Assembly: GCA_003542325.1 (NCBI GenBank)
Contig: DPKV01000025.1
Location: forward strand, 1-13,914
Direction of reading: 5' to 3'
Length of the DNA: 13,914 nucleotides
Source of the DNA: Anaerolineaceae bacterium
GTDB taxonomy: Bacteria > Chloroflexota > Anaerolineae > Anaerolineales > Anaerolineaceae
The notes under the pieces are model-generated. The model was not told where the DNA came from, did not search any database, and saw only the letters and a program-made list of their open reading frames with translations. The stretch's first letter is position 1. Each line of letters opens with the position of its first letter. Made by a program: the position numbers and the translations under genes. Shown piece by piece: positions 6,403 to 13,336 of the stretch.

Positions 6403-8058
6403 CTAGTTTACGGTAATGTAATCTTCAGCCACAATTTCCTGTCCGGCTGCACCCAGAATGAAATCCAGGAAGGCCTGAGCCAGTTCACCGGGCTTGCCGT
6501 TGGTGAGCATATTCAACGGGCGGAAGATCGAGTAAGTACCATTCTTGACATTTTCAACTGTTGGTGCGACACCGTCAATCGCCACAGCGTTGATGCTTTC
6601 ATCGAGGAAACCGAAAGACAGGAAACCGATGGTGTTGGGGGTTTCAGCAATAGTCGTCCGGACCTGTCCGTTGGACTGTTGAAGCAGGGCGTTTTCCGAA
6701 ATCACTGCTTCGGTGTCACCGGATTCCATAACCAGCTCTTCAAAAGCTGCCCGGGTTCCGGAGCCCTCTTCACGGGAAACGACGATGATTTCAGCGTCAG
6801 GACCGCCAACTTCAGAGTAGTTGGTGATCTCGCCGGCGAAAATCGCCTTGACCTGATCAACGGTCAGTGAAGGCAGTTCCAGGTCGGGATTGGTCACAAT
6901 GGCAATTCCGTCATAGGCAATCGTGAAAACCTGCAAATCCGGGAAAGCCTCGAATTCAGAGTCTTTAATGTTACGGGAAGCGTTGCCGATATCGACGGTG
7001 CCCTCACCTGCTGAGGTGACACCCACGCTGGAACCACCGCCCTGGACTTCGATCATGACATCCGGGTTATCCGCCATGAAGGCTTCCGCCAGGACTTCAG
7101 CCAGAGGTTGAACGGTTGTTGAACCGGCAAGCTGGATCTGCCCTGAAAGGCTGGCAGCGGGTTCTTCTTCCTGATCCTCTTCATCGGTCACAGTGATGTA
7201 ATCTTCGGCAACAATCGCCTGACCCGCTTCGCTCAGAATGAAATCCAGAAACGCCTGGGCTAATTCGCCGGGTTCGCCGTTGGTGAGCATGTTCAACGGG
7301 CGGAAGATGGGATAGGAGCCATTTTTCACATTTGCGACAGTGGGGGCAACGCCATCAATGGCAACCGTGCTGATGCTTTCATCGAGAAAACCGAAGGACA
7401 GGTAAGCGATGGTGTTGGGGGTTTCAGCAACTGTCGTGCGGACCTGACCATTGGATTGCTGAAGCAAGGCATTTTCCGTGATGACCGCTTCGGTATCACC
7501 GGATTCCATGACCAGTTCCTCAAAAGCTGCCCGGGTGCCGGAACCTTCTTCACGGGAAACAACAACGATCTCCGCATCCGGCCCGCCAACTTCAGAATAA
7601 TTGGCGATTTCACCTGCGAAGATCGCTTTGACCTGGTCGATCGAGAGTGTGGGAAGGTCAAGATCGGGGTTGGTCACAATGGCAATGCCGTCATAGGCAA
7701 TGGTAAAAACCTGCAGTCCCGGGAAAGCCTCAAACTCCGAGTCTTTTACGTTCCGGGAGGCTTGTCCAATATCGACGGTGCCTTCACCTGCGGATGTGAC
7801 GCCTACGCTTGAACCGCCGCCCTGAACTTCGATCATAACATCCGGGTTGTCCGCCATGAAGGCTTCTGCCAGGACTTCAGCCAGAGGCTGAACAGTTGTT
7901 GAACCGGCAATCTGAATGCGACCTGAAAGGCCGTCGCCCGAACCGGGCGCATCAATTGCCACTTCTTCCGTACCTGCGCTCAGATCAGGCGTACAGGCTG
8001 CGAAGAGCATGGCACCGATCAACATAAGGCTGGAAATTACGAACAAATTACGACGCAT
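6403..8058 (-). CDS. pstS: Phosphate-binding lipoprotein PstS with two tandem phosphate-binding domains
   Basis: The 551-residue product begins with a lipoprotein signal (M-R-R-N, a hydrophobic stretch, then F-A-A-C with lipidated C22) and an acidic, Gly/Ser-rich spacer. Two complete PstS domains follow at residues 45-291 and 305-551, joined by an acidic linker (T-D-E-E-D-Q-E-E-E-P). Each repeats the phosphate site: G-S-T-T-V-Q-P-L, A-S-R-N and R-E-E-G-S-G-T-R. Aligned by eye, 222 of 247 positions match, with no gaps and an exact period of 260 residues. It delivers phosphate to PstCA outside the membrane. Typical relatives have one such domain (about 270-300 residues). A good ribosome site (AAAGGAG, complement of 8064-8070) precedes the ATG. 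It is first in the operon, with a Pho-box-like array upstream. Confidence 0.96.
   Translation of the reverse strand: MRRNLFVISSLMLIGAMLFAACTPDLSAGTEEVAIDAPGSGDGLSGRIQIAGSTTVQPLAEVLAEAFMADNPDVMIEVQGGGSSVGVTSAGEGTVDIGQASRNVKDSEFEAFPGLQVFTIAYDGIAIVTNPDLDLPTLSIDQVKAIFAGEIANYSEVGGPDAEIVVVSREEGSGTRAAFEELVMESGDTEAVITENALLQQSNGQVRTTVAETPNTIAYLSFGFLDESISTVAIDGVAPTVANVKNGSYPIFRPLNMLTNGEPGELAQAFLDFILSEAGQAIVAEDYITVTDEEDQEEEPAASLSGQIQLAGSTTVQPLAEVLAEAFMADNPDVMIEVQGGGSSVGVTSAGEGTVDIGNASRNIKDSEFEAFPDLQVFTIAYDGIAIVTNPDLELPSLTVDQVKAIFAGEITNYSEVGGPDAEIIVVSREEGSGTRAAFEELVMESGDTEAVISENALLQQSNGQVRTTIAETPNTIGFLSFGFLDESINAVAIDGVAPTVENVKNGTYSIFRPLNMLTNGKPGELAQAFLDFILGAAGQEIVAEDYITVN
6406..7146 (-). repeat. Second copy of the in-gene PstS domain duplication
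   Basis: This encodes residues 305-551. The offset to the first copy is exactly 780 bases. In two 60-base stretches compared by eye, 53 and 49 of 60 bases agree, while the protein is about 90% identical. Most differences are therefore synonymous and both copies appear to be kept by selection. Confidence 0.95.
7186..7926 (-). repeat. First copy of the in-gene PstS domain duplication
   Basis: This encodes residues 45-291, in the same frame and orientation as the copy at 6406-7146. Differences between copies cluster near the ends of the domain and in the P-D-L-D-L-P-T-L-S-I segment. The phosphate-contacting motifs are unchanged. Confidence 0.95.
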
Positions 8059-8143
8059 TTTTTCTCCTTTATGAGAATTGAACTAAGATATTGTCCGACA
8101 TTATCCATCTTAACCGATCCGATTTAACGGGTGAAGGACTCGC

Positions 8144-8188
8144 AATTAACACCTTGTGAAGTCTATGTTAATTTCAATCTAATTTCAA
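8144..8188 (-). promoter_or_regulatory. Candidate Pho box upstream of pstS
   Basis: On the minus strand four hexamers stand in strict 11-base phase: TTAGAT (8182-8177), TTAACA (8171-8166), TTCACA (8160-8155) and TTAATT (8149-8144). The Bacillus PhoP box is a set of TT(A/C/T)A(C/T)A hexamers with this spacing; two here match fully and one matches 5 of 6. The same stretch holds a perfect 9-base direct repeat (TTGAAATTA, twice, 11-base period), which also resembles the 7+4 layout of enteric PhoB boxes. It lies 86 to 130 bases before the pstS ATG. Possible promoter elements are TTGAAA (8188-8183) with TAGACT (8165-8160) at 17 bases, or TTAAAT (8127-8122) just below the last hexamer. The -10 is not resolved. 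Confidence 0.5.
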
Positions 8189-8220
8189 CCTCCAAAGATT
8201 AACTGCGGTACATAATTCTC

Positions 8221-8250
8221 TTGATTTATTTGTCCTTTTCGGACTATAAT
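8221..8250 (+). promoter_or_regulatory. Sigma-70-type promoter of the dihydrolipoyl dehydrogenase gene
   Basis: TTGATT at 8221-8226 and a perfect TATAAT at 8245-8250 are separated by 18 bases. Transcription would start near 8257, giving a leader of about 46 bases before the ATG at 8303. The rest of the 244-base divergent gap (8059-8302) is AT-rich and holds the Pho-box-like array and the pstS leader. Confidence 0.65.
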
Positions 8251-8260
8251 TATCATATTA

Positions 8261-8278
8261 TTGTGATAAAATACACAA
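8261..8278 (+). promoter_or_regulatory. Candidate Rex (NADH-sensing repressor) operator
   Basis: TTGTGATAAAATACACAA is an 18-base palindrome with perfect TTGTG/CACAA arms and an 8-base AT-only centre. This is the layout of Rex sites (TTGTG-N8-CACAA) in Gram-positives and relatives. It lies just after the -10 box, about +5 to +22 of the predicted transcript, a place where a bound repressor would block transcription. The downstream enzyme makes NADH, so control by the NADH/NAD ratio is sensible. A CRP/FNR-type site is less likely because the half-sites are TTGTG rather than TGTGA/TCACA. Confidence 0.55.
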
Positions 8279-8302
8279 ATTATATTTTGAAAGAAGATAA
8301 AC

Positions 8303-9721
8303 ATGGAAATAAAAAAGTATGATGCGGTGATCATTGGCGCCGGTCCGGCAGGGCATTCCTGCGCTGTCAGAATCGCGGAATTAGGCGGCAAAGTCGCAAT
8401 TGTTGAGCGCGATTTCATCGGCGGCATCTGCACAAACTGGGGCTGCACACCCAGTAAAGCCATGATCGAATCGGCCAAGGTTGCCAAGGAAGTGGAGACC
8501 AGCGGCCGGTATGGTGTGGAAGTGGATCATTTTGAGATCAATTTCCCCAAAATCGCCCAAAGGCGTAACCAGGTCGTCCTCAATACCCGTTCGTTCATAA
8601 CCGATCTGCTTGAATACCACAATGTGGACATCTTTCACGGGGAGGCCCGGGTTGATGCGCCCGATTCCATCACCGTCCGTTATGGGAAACTTGATAATGA
8701 CACGCACGAAATGCAGTACACCGGTGAGGAAGAGACATTACATACGAACAATGTGATCCTTGCCACAGGGTCAAAGCCGCTGATCCCCGGTTTTATTGAT
8801 GAAAGTGATCCATCCATCGTCAGCAGCCATCGTCTGATCTCCATTGACACTTTACCTGAATCGCTGACCATTGTCGGCGGCGGTGTGATTGGAATGGAGT
8901 TCGCGACCATTTTCTCCAATTTGGGCAGCCAGGTCACCGTTGTGGAACTGCTCCCCCGTGTTCTGGCTCAGATGGACCCGGACATCTCGGCTGAGATCAC
9001 CCAACTGATGACGGAGAAAGGCGTCCGCATCCTGACCAACCATAAGGTCACCGAACTAAAAGACGGCGTCCTTAAGGCAGTCAACCAGGATACACAGGAG
9101 AAGGTGGAGATCAAATCTCAGATGAACCTGATTGCCATTGGGCGGACAGCCGTGCTTCAGGAAGAATTATATGATCGTCTCGGTCTTACCTACAGCCGGA
9201 AAGGGATTGAGGTGGATGATATGCTGCAAACCTCCGTCCCCGGTGTCTGGTCGATAGGCGACGCCACCGGGAAATCCATCCTGGCTCATTGCGGCATTCA
9301 GCAGGGCGTTATCTGCGCCGAGAACATCATGCGTAAAAGCGGAATCCCGCGGTTGATGGATTACAGCATCATTCCGGCGGTGGTCTACAGCCTGCCTGAA
9401 ATCTTCACCATCGGCTTTGTACCCGAAAACCTGTCCAATGTGGATGTGGTCAAGGTGCCTTTCAAGGTCAACCTGCGGGCAAACATTGAGGACCACACCG
9501 AAGGGTTTGTTAAACTCTGGATTCGGGATCATAAAGTCATCGCTGCCCAGGCCATCGGGTTCATGGTCTCTGAAATCCAGCAGGAATTGGCAAATATGAT
9601 CGCATTGGGAACGGATATTGACGACGTGTCCCGGATCGTCCATGCTCACCCCACTTACAATGAAATCATCCGCTCCGCCCTGGAGTACGCCGAAGACAAG
9701 GCGGTGGATTTCCACCAGTAA
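8303..9721 (+). CDS. lpdA: Dihydrolipoyl dehydrogenase (E3) family flavoprotein
   Basis: The 472-residue class-I pyridine nucleotide-disulfide oxidoreductase reoxidises dihydrolipoyl groups of 2-oxoacid dehydrogenase or glycine-cleavage complexes with NAD. The FAD motif is G-A-G-P-A-G at 12-17, the redox disulfide is C43 and C48 (C-T-N-W-G-C), the NAD motif is G-G-G-V-I-G at 192-197 and the second FAD motif is I-G-D-A-T near 318-322. The dimer-interface catalytic pair is H449 and E454 (H-A-H-P-T-Y-N-E). That histidine separates it from mercuric reductases. Length is typical. The ribosome site is weak (GAAAGAAG). No E1, E2, lipoate or gcv gene is adjacent, so its partner complex is encoded elsewhere. 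It has its own promoter, a Rex-like operator and an intrinsic terminator, so it is monocistronic. Confidence 0.9.
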   Translation: MEIKKYDAVIIGAGPAGHSCAVRIAELGGKVAIVERDFIGGICTNWGCTPSKAMIESAKVAKEVETSGRYGVEVDHFEINFPKIAQRRNQVVLNTRSFITDLLEYHNVDIFHGEARVDAPDSITVRYGKLDNDTHEMQYTGEEETLHTNNVILATGSKPLIPGFIDESDPSIVSSHRLISIDTLPESLTIVGGGVIGMEFATIFSNLGSQVTVVELLPRVLAQMDPDISAEITQLMTEKGVRILTNHKVTELKDGVLKAVNQDTQEKVEIKSQMNLIAIGRTAVLQEELYDRLGLTYSRKGIEVDDMLQTSVPGVWSIGDATGKSILAHCGIQQGVICAENIMRKSGIPRLMDYSIIPAVVYSLPEIFTIGFVPENLSNVDVVKVPFKVNLRANIEDHTEGFVKLWIRDHKVIAAQAIGFMVSEIQQELANMIALGTDIDDVSRIVHAHPTYNEIIRSALEYAEDKAVDFHQ

Positions 9722-9734
9722 TCCACGAAAACAG

Positions 9735-9774
9735 AAATCCCGGGGCTCTGTTAGAACTCCGGGATTTATTTTTT
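9735..9774 (+). terminator. Intrinsic terminator after lpdA
   Basis: AAATCCCGG (9735-9743) and CCGGGATTT (9759-9767) form a perfect 9-pair stem with a 15-base loop, followed by TTTTTT at 9769-9774 and more T after two A. It begins 13 bases after the lpdA stop. The T-run runs into the stop codon of the converging CBM48-type gene (9773-9775). The stem could also help end that transcript, though the minus-strand U-run (complement of 9728-9731) is short. Confidence 0.85.
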
Positions 9775-10087
9775 AATTTTTCAGGTCGACTTTCAAGCTT
9801 ACGACTGAATTCTCCGTACCCATATCGTTCGGCGCGTAGTAATCCGCATGCCAATCATTCTCCCAGCGTTCACCGTCGAGGTGATATCGGTACTGATAAT
9901 CGCAGCCCGTGTCCAAAGTCAGGGCAATGTAAAATGTGCCGTCAGCTTTCTTTTTCATGGGGTGAGAGGTCTCGTCCCAATCATTAAAATCACCGACCAG
10001 GGTGGCAGTATCAGCGTCGACATCAGCAGGTAAATAGAACCACACCCGGCACTTCTTGCCGCTTTTGTAATAGTTCTTCCTCAGCAT
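9773..10087 (-). CDS. Stand-alone CBM48/isoamylase N-terminal-like (E-set) domain protein
   Basis: This 104-residue soluble protein consists of a single early-set beta-sandwich like the N-terminal domain of glycogen-branching and debranching enzymes. Typical blocks are L-V-G-D-F-N-D-W (30-37), P-M-K-K-K-A-D-G-T-F (43-52), Y-Q-Y-R-Y-H-L-D-G (65-72) and W-E-N-D-W-H-A-D-Y-Y (75-84), ending N-S-V-V-S-L. Aromatics W37, W75 and W79 could contact an alpha-glucan, as in AMPK-type glycogen-binding modules. There is no catalytic domain and no signal peptide. A GAGG (complement of 10093-10096) is spaced 5 bases from the ATG. The gene is alone, converging on lpdA. A role as a free glycogen-binding or regulatory adaptor is inference only. 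The 112 bases upstream contain no clear promoter. Confidence 0.85.
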   Translation of the reverse strand: MLRKNYYKSGKKCRVWFYLPADVDADTATLVGDFNDWDETSHPMKKKADGTFYIALTLDTGCDYQYRYHLDGERWENDWHADYYAPNDMGTENSVVSLKVDLKN

Positions 10088-10199
10088 CTTCGCCTCACTT
10101 TTTATTAGTGTGACTGTATTTATCTTACCATATCAAAGTGTTGGTCCAAACAATCAGGCTTAGACTCTTGTCTGAGTGACCTTGCCACTGCCAGCCAGT

Positions 10200-11504
10200 T
10201 CAGTCGATAAGACCATAGAACAACGGCAAAGTCTCCACCGGGCGACTTGAAATACTGACTGCGCTCCGCAAACTCTTCTCGGCGTCCGCCAGATCTTCCG
10301 CATGCCGGGCATGGATTACAAACAGCGGTTCACCAGCCTCGACCTTCTGTCCAACCTTGACCATCACCGAGATCCCAACTGCCTGATCGATCGGATCGCC
10401 CTTCTTCTGGCGTCCTGCGCCCAGCAACACCGCCGTTTCACCAACCGTCCTGGCATGAACCGCTTCGATATAGCCGGATTTTCCTGCCTCCACGACTGCT
10501 TTGATCGGCGCTTCCGGCAGTTTTTCCGGGTGGTCCACATAACTGACATCGCCGCCCTGGGCTTGAACCAGCTTCCGCAGGAATTCCAGACCGGAGCCGT
10601 CGGTCATTGCTTTTTCAGCCATTTCCCGCGCCCCCTCAAGGGTGTCAGCGCGTTTTCCGATCACCAGCAATTGACTGGAGACTTCAAGGCAATGTTCAAC
10701 AAAGTCTTCAGGGCCTTCTCCCCTGAGCGTGAGAATAGCTTCCTTCATTTCAAGCGCGTTACCCACTTCAATGCCGAGGGGTTGGTTCATATCGGAGAGC
10801 AGCGCAACCACATCCCGCCCGCTTAATTCGCCAATGGAAACCATCAGCTTTGCCAGTTCCCGTGCTTCCTCAAGCGTCTGCATGAAGGCACCGTTGCCGG
10901 TCTTGACATCCAGGACGATCGCCTGCGCACCGGCTGCGATCTTCTTGCTCATGATGGAAGAAGCGATCAATGGAATCGATTGGACCGTGGCGGTCACATC
11001 ACGCAGGCCATATAACTTTCCATCCGCCGGCGCAAGGTCCAGGCTTTGCCCGGTCAGGACCATACCAAGAGAACCTAACTGCGCCAGGAACTCATCTTTG
11101 GAAAGGTTGGTTCGAAAACCCGGGATCGATTCAAGTTTATCCAACGTCCCGCCGCTAAATCCCAGCCCGCGACCGGACATCTTTCCAACGGGCAATCCAC
11201 ATGCCCGGACCATGGGGACAACCGCTATCGAGGTTTTGTCTCCCACCCCACCCGAAGAATGCTTATCCACTGCGATATCCACAACGGATGAAAGGTCCAG
11301 GGTGTCGCCGCTGTCAGCCATTGCCAATGTCAACTCTGTGGTTTCTTCCGGGGTCATTCCCTGCAAAAGGACGGCCATCGCCCAGGCCGAAGCCTGATAA
11401 TCCGGGATATCCCCTCGGGTATATCCCTCAATGAAGAAACGGATCTCGCTTTGCGATAGAACACGCCCATCCCGCTTCTTCTCGATAATATCTACTGCAC
11501 GCAT
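10200..11504 (-). CDS. pdp: Pyrimidine-nucleoside (thymidine) phosphorylase
   Basis: From the ATG at 11504 the protein has 434 residues, the usual length of Bacillus-type Pdp. It splits thymidine, deoxyuridine or uridine with phosphate into base and (deoxy)ribose 1-phosphate in pyrimidine salvage. The phosphate loop is K-H-S-S-G-G-V-G-D-K-T-S at 81-92 with H82. The family signature is S-G-R-G-L-G-F-S-G-G-T-L-D-K-L-E at 110-125. The base-binding residues are R168, S183 and K187, matching the E. coli enzyme's pattern. The C-terminal biotin-like domain (about 340-434) is intact. M-R-A-V-D-I-I-E-K-K-R-D-G is the standard N-terminus, and AGGAGG (complement of 11510-11515) sits 5 bases before it. 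An in-frame ATG at 11573 with its own AAGGA would add 23 residues unlike the family. The gene follows jag after a terminator. Confidence 0.93.
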   Translation of the reverse strand: MRAVDIIEKKRDGRVLSQSEIRFFIEGYTRGDIPDYQASAWAMAVLLQGMTPEETTELTLAMADSGDTLDLSSVVDIAVDKHSSGGVGDKTSIAVVPMVRACGLPVGKMSGRGLGFSGGTLDKLESIPGFRTNLSKDEFLAQLGSLGMVLTGQSLDLAPADGKLYGLRDVTATVQSIPLIASSIMSKKIAAGAQAIVLDVKTGNGAFMQTLEEARELAKLMVSIGELSGRDVVALLSDMNQPLGIEVGNALEMKEAILTLRGEGPEDFVEHCLEVSSQLLVIGKRADTLEGAREMAEKAMTDGSGLEFLRKLVQAQGGDVSYVDHPEKLPEAPIKAVVEAGKSGYIEAVHARTVGETAVLLGAGRQKKGDPIDQAVGISVMVKVGQKVEAGEPLFVIHARHAEDLADAEKSLRSAVSISSRPVETLPLFYGLID

Positions 11505-11533
11505 TGGCTCCTCCTGGCTTAATTTACTTGAAC

Positions 11534-11587
11534 AAAAAACCGTAAGGTTTTCCTGAACGCGACTTATCGTCATTCCTTCCTTACGGT
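11534..11587 (-). terminator. Intrinsic terminator between jag and pdp
   Basis: On the minus strand ACCGTAAGG (11587-11579) and CCTTACGGT (11547-11539) form a perfect 9-pair stem around a 31-base loop, with a run of six U (11539-11534) directly at the stem base. It begins 22 bases after the jag stop. The only following gene starts about 30 bases beyond the U-run, so this element separates jag from pdp or tunes read-through. The long loop contains a further weak GAC/GTC pairing. Confidence 0.75.
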
Positions 11588-11609
11588 CATTGGTTTACTG
11601 TTGAAGCGT

Positions 11610-12356
11610 TTATTCCTTTAGTCTGACAGTCACCTTTCGCCGGGGTTCCTCGCCAGTGCTTTCTGTTTCCACATTGGGGTTCTCCCGAAGCTCAAGGTGC
11701 ACGATCCGTCGCTCATTGGGCGGCATGGGCTCTAAAACCTGTTTACGGCCAGTGGTGACAACCTGCTCTGCAATTCGGCGGGCCAGTCTGCGAACTTCTT
11801 CCTCACGGCGTCTGCGATAATGCTGAACATCAATTTGTAAGGGAATCCAACGGGCAACTTCCCGGCTGACGATCAAGCTCGAAATATATTGGAGAGCATT
11901 GATGGTCTCCGCTTTGTTGCCAATCAGGAAGCTAAGATCATTGCCTTCAATATCGACCAGAACAGGTTGGACACGATTGTCTTCAGCTTCACCCAAACGA
12001 GCCTTGACCATCGCATCGACATTCATTTTCTCGAGGATAATTTTAATTGTTTCTCTGGCAATACTGACTTCTTCGGCCTCACCATCCGTGGAAACCTCAG
12101 TTTCATCAATTGCATCCTGTGATGATGGTTCGACCTCCGCCGCCGCTTTTTCTTTGGCAGGGACAGCCAGGCTGGTCTTGATTTTCAAGGCTATCCGTGC
12201 CTGGCGTGCGCTGAGGCCAAACAAACCCCGCTTGCCCTCATCCAGAATTTCCACCTCGACATCATCCAGGGTCAGACCCAGATCATTCAGTCCCTTCTCC
12301 ACTGCCTCTTCGACTGAAGGGGCAATCACTTCCAATTTAGTTCGTTCTTCAGTCAT
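11610..12356 (-). CDS. jag: Jag/KhpB family RNA-binding protein (Jag-N, KH, R3H)
   Basis: The 248-residue protein has the three Jag domains in order. Jag-N is at about 5-58, with the hallmark G-K-R-G-L-F-G at 41-47. A low-complexity acidic linker spans about 65-98. A KH domain at about 99-170 has the loop L-I-G-N-K-A-E at 144-150. The R3H domain lies at about 178-224, with the run R-R-R-R-E-E-E and the core P-P-N-E-R-R-I-V-H ending at H220. Jag/KhpB binds RNA, in firmicutes together with KhpA, and affects cell division and envelope synthesis. The KH loop here is G-N-K-A rather than the usual G-K-R/K-G, a mild variation. A GAGGG site lies 4 bases before the ATG, and yidC ends 48 bases upstream, the usual yidC-jag pairing. 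Confidence 0.95.
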   Translation of the reverse strand: MTEERTKLEVIAPSVEEAVEKGLNDLGLTLDDVEVEILDEGKRGLFGLSARQARIALKIKTSLAVPAKEKAAAEVEPSSQDAIDETEVSTDGEAEEVSIARETIKIILEKMNVDAMVKARLGEAEDNRVQPVLVDIEGNDLSFLIGNKAETINALQYISSLIVSREVARWIPLQIDVQHYRRRREEEVRRLARRIAEQVVTTGRKQVLEPMPPNERRIVHLELRENPNVETESTGEEPRRKVTVRLKE

Positions 12357-12404
12357 AAATCCCTCACATCTGCAAATAAGTTCCTATAATGACAGGATGG
12401 GCAC

Positions 12405-13322
12405 TTAGTTCTTTCGCTTTGTTAATTTCCGCTTGGGCATCATCTGCTTTGACCGGCTGGTTGTGGTTTCTTCTTCCTTAACTGGCTCCGGTTCTTCATC
12501 TTCTACCACGGCATCAATTATGATGGGCGCCTTCTTTGCCTTCGCCTTGTCACCGGTCGCTTCCTCTTTCTTCTTAAGGAAGGGGAAGATATTACTCCAA
12601 TTGGCACGCCCAAGCAACGCATATTGAACAATACCAAAAATATTACTGGTCAGGAAATAAATGGCCAAACCGGATGCCAGGGAATAAGCCATAAAGCCCA
12701 TCAAGACCGGCATGTAAATATTCATGCTCTTGGTCATCATCGCTGCCTGATCATTCCCTGAGGAAGGCGGCTGCAATAAACGAGATTGCAGGAAAGTTGT
12801 AATGACCACAAAAACAGCCAGCAGCGGGATTGAAAGACCAAAGAGTTGGATCCGCTCCGGTTGACCAAGGTCCATCCAAAGGAACTGGTTCTCAAGCGGC
12901 AAAGCGGACGCTGCATCAAACCACTTCGGGTAAATGATCTGCTCCAGACGGAACAGCTCCAGAGGTGAAGCGGCCATCGCCCGGGTTACGCTCTGATATA
13001 GGCCGAGAATGAGCGGGAGTTGGATCAAGGAGGGCAGACAAGAGCCCATCGGGTTGATTCCTTTTTCCTTGTAAAGCTTCATTTGTTCCTGGGCCAGCTT
13101 TTCCTTATCATTTTTATACTTTTCCTGCATCTTTTTATAGTGCGGGTCTTCCTGCAGTTCCTGCAGCGCTTTTGTGGACTTGAACTGCTTAACCGTCAAA
13201 GGATGGGTTAACAAACGAATCAGGATCGTGAATAAAATGATCGAAACGCCGAAGTTATGAACCAGCGAATTAATGAGCAATAAAACGTTGACAAAAGGTT
13301 GAATGATGATGGTATCCCACAT
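12405..13322 (-). CDS. yidC: Membrane protein insertase YidC/Oxa1
   Basis: The 305-residue protein inserts and folds inner-membrane proteins, alone or with Sec. It is the short form without the large periplasmic domain of Gram-negative YidC and has no lipoprotein signal. Hydrophobic segments lie at about 5-38, 96-116, 160-180, 203-217 and 218-238. R36 in I-L-I-R-L-L-T-H-P-L is the conserved arginine of the hydrophilic groove. The charged cytoplasmic loop (about 50-90) and N-P-M-G-S-C-L-P-S-L-I-Q-L-P are typical. The C-tail from about 249 is strongly charged (K-K-K-E-E, an acidic patch, then K-R-K-L-T-K-R-K-N), as in insertases that contact ribosomes through a basic tail. GAGG lies 9 bases upstream of the ATG. 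It sits between the beta-propeller gene (14 bases) and jag. Confidence 0.96.
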   Translation of the reverse strand: MWDTIIIQPFVNVLLLINSLVHNFGVSIILFTILIRLLTHPLTVKQFKSTKALQELQEDPHYKKMQEKYKNDKEKLAQEQMKLYKEKGINPMGSCLPSLIQLPLILGLYQSVTRAMAASPLELFRLEQIIYPKWFDAASALPLENQFLWMDLGQPERIQLFGLSIPLLAVFVVITTFLQSRLLQPPSSGNDQAAMMTKSMNIYMPVLMGFMAYSLASGLAIYFLTSNIFGIVQYALLGRANWSNIFPFLKKKEEATGDKAKAKKAPIIIDAVVEDEEPEPVKEEETTTSRSKQMMPKRKLTKRKN

Positions 13323-13336
13323 GGAATTATCCTCTA

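Noticed and set aside
6403..8058. The 780-base repeat as an assembly duplication
   Set aside because: The copies differ at roughly 12-18% of bases in the stretches compared, mostly at synonymous sites, and the linker is unique. An assembly error would give identical copies.
8303..9721. Mercuric reductase or other thiol oxidoreductase instead of dihydrolipoyl dehydrogenase
   Set aside because: There is no heavy-metal domain and no C-terminal vicinal cysteines, and the E3-type His-Pro-Thr...Glu pair is present.
10088..10199. Promoter for the CBM48-type gene or terminator for pdp in this gap
   Set aside because: Only weak -35/-10 matches (for example TTGGAC with TAAGAT at 16 bases) and a small ACTC/GAGT hairpin without a U-run are visible, too little to call.
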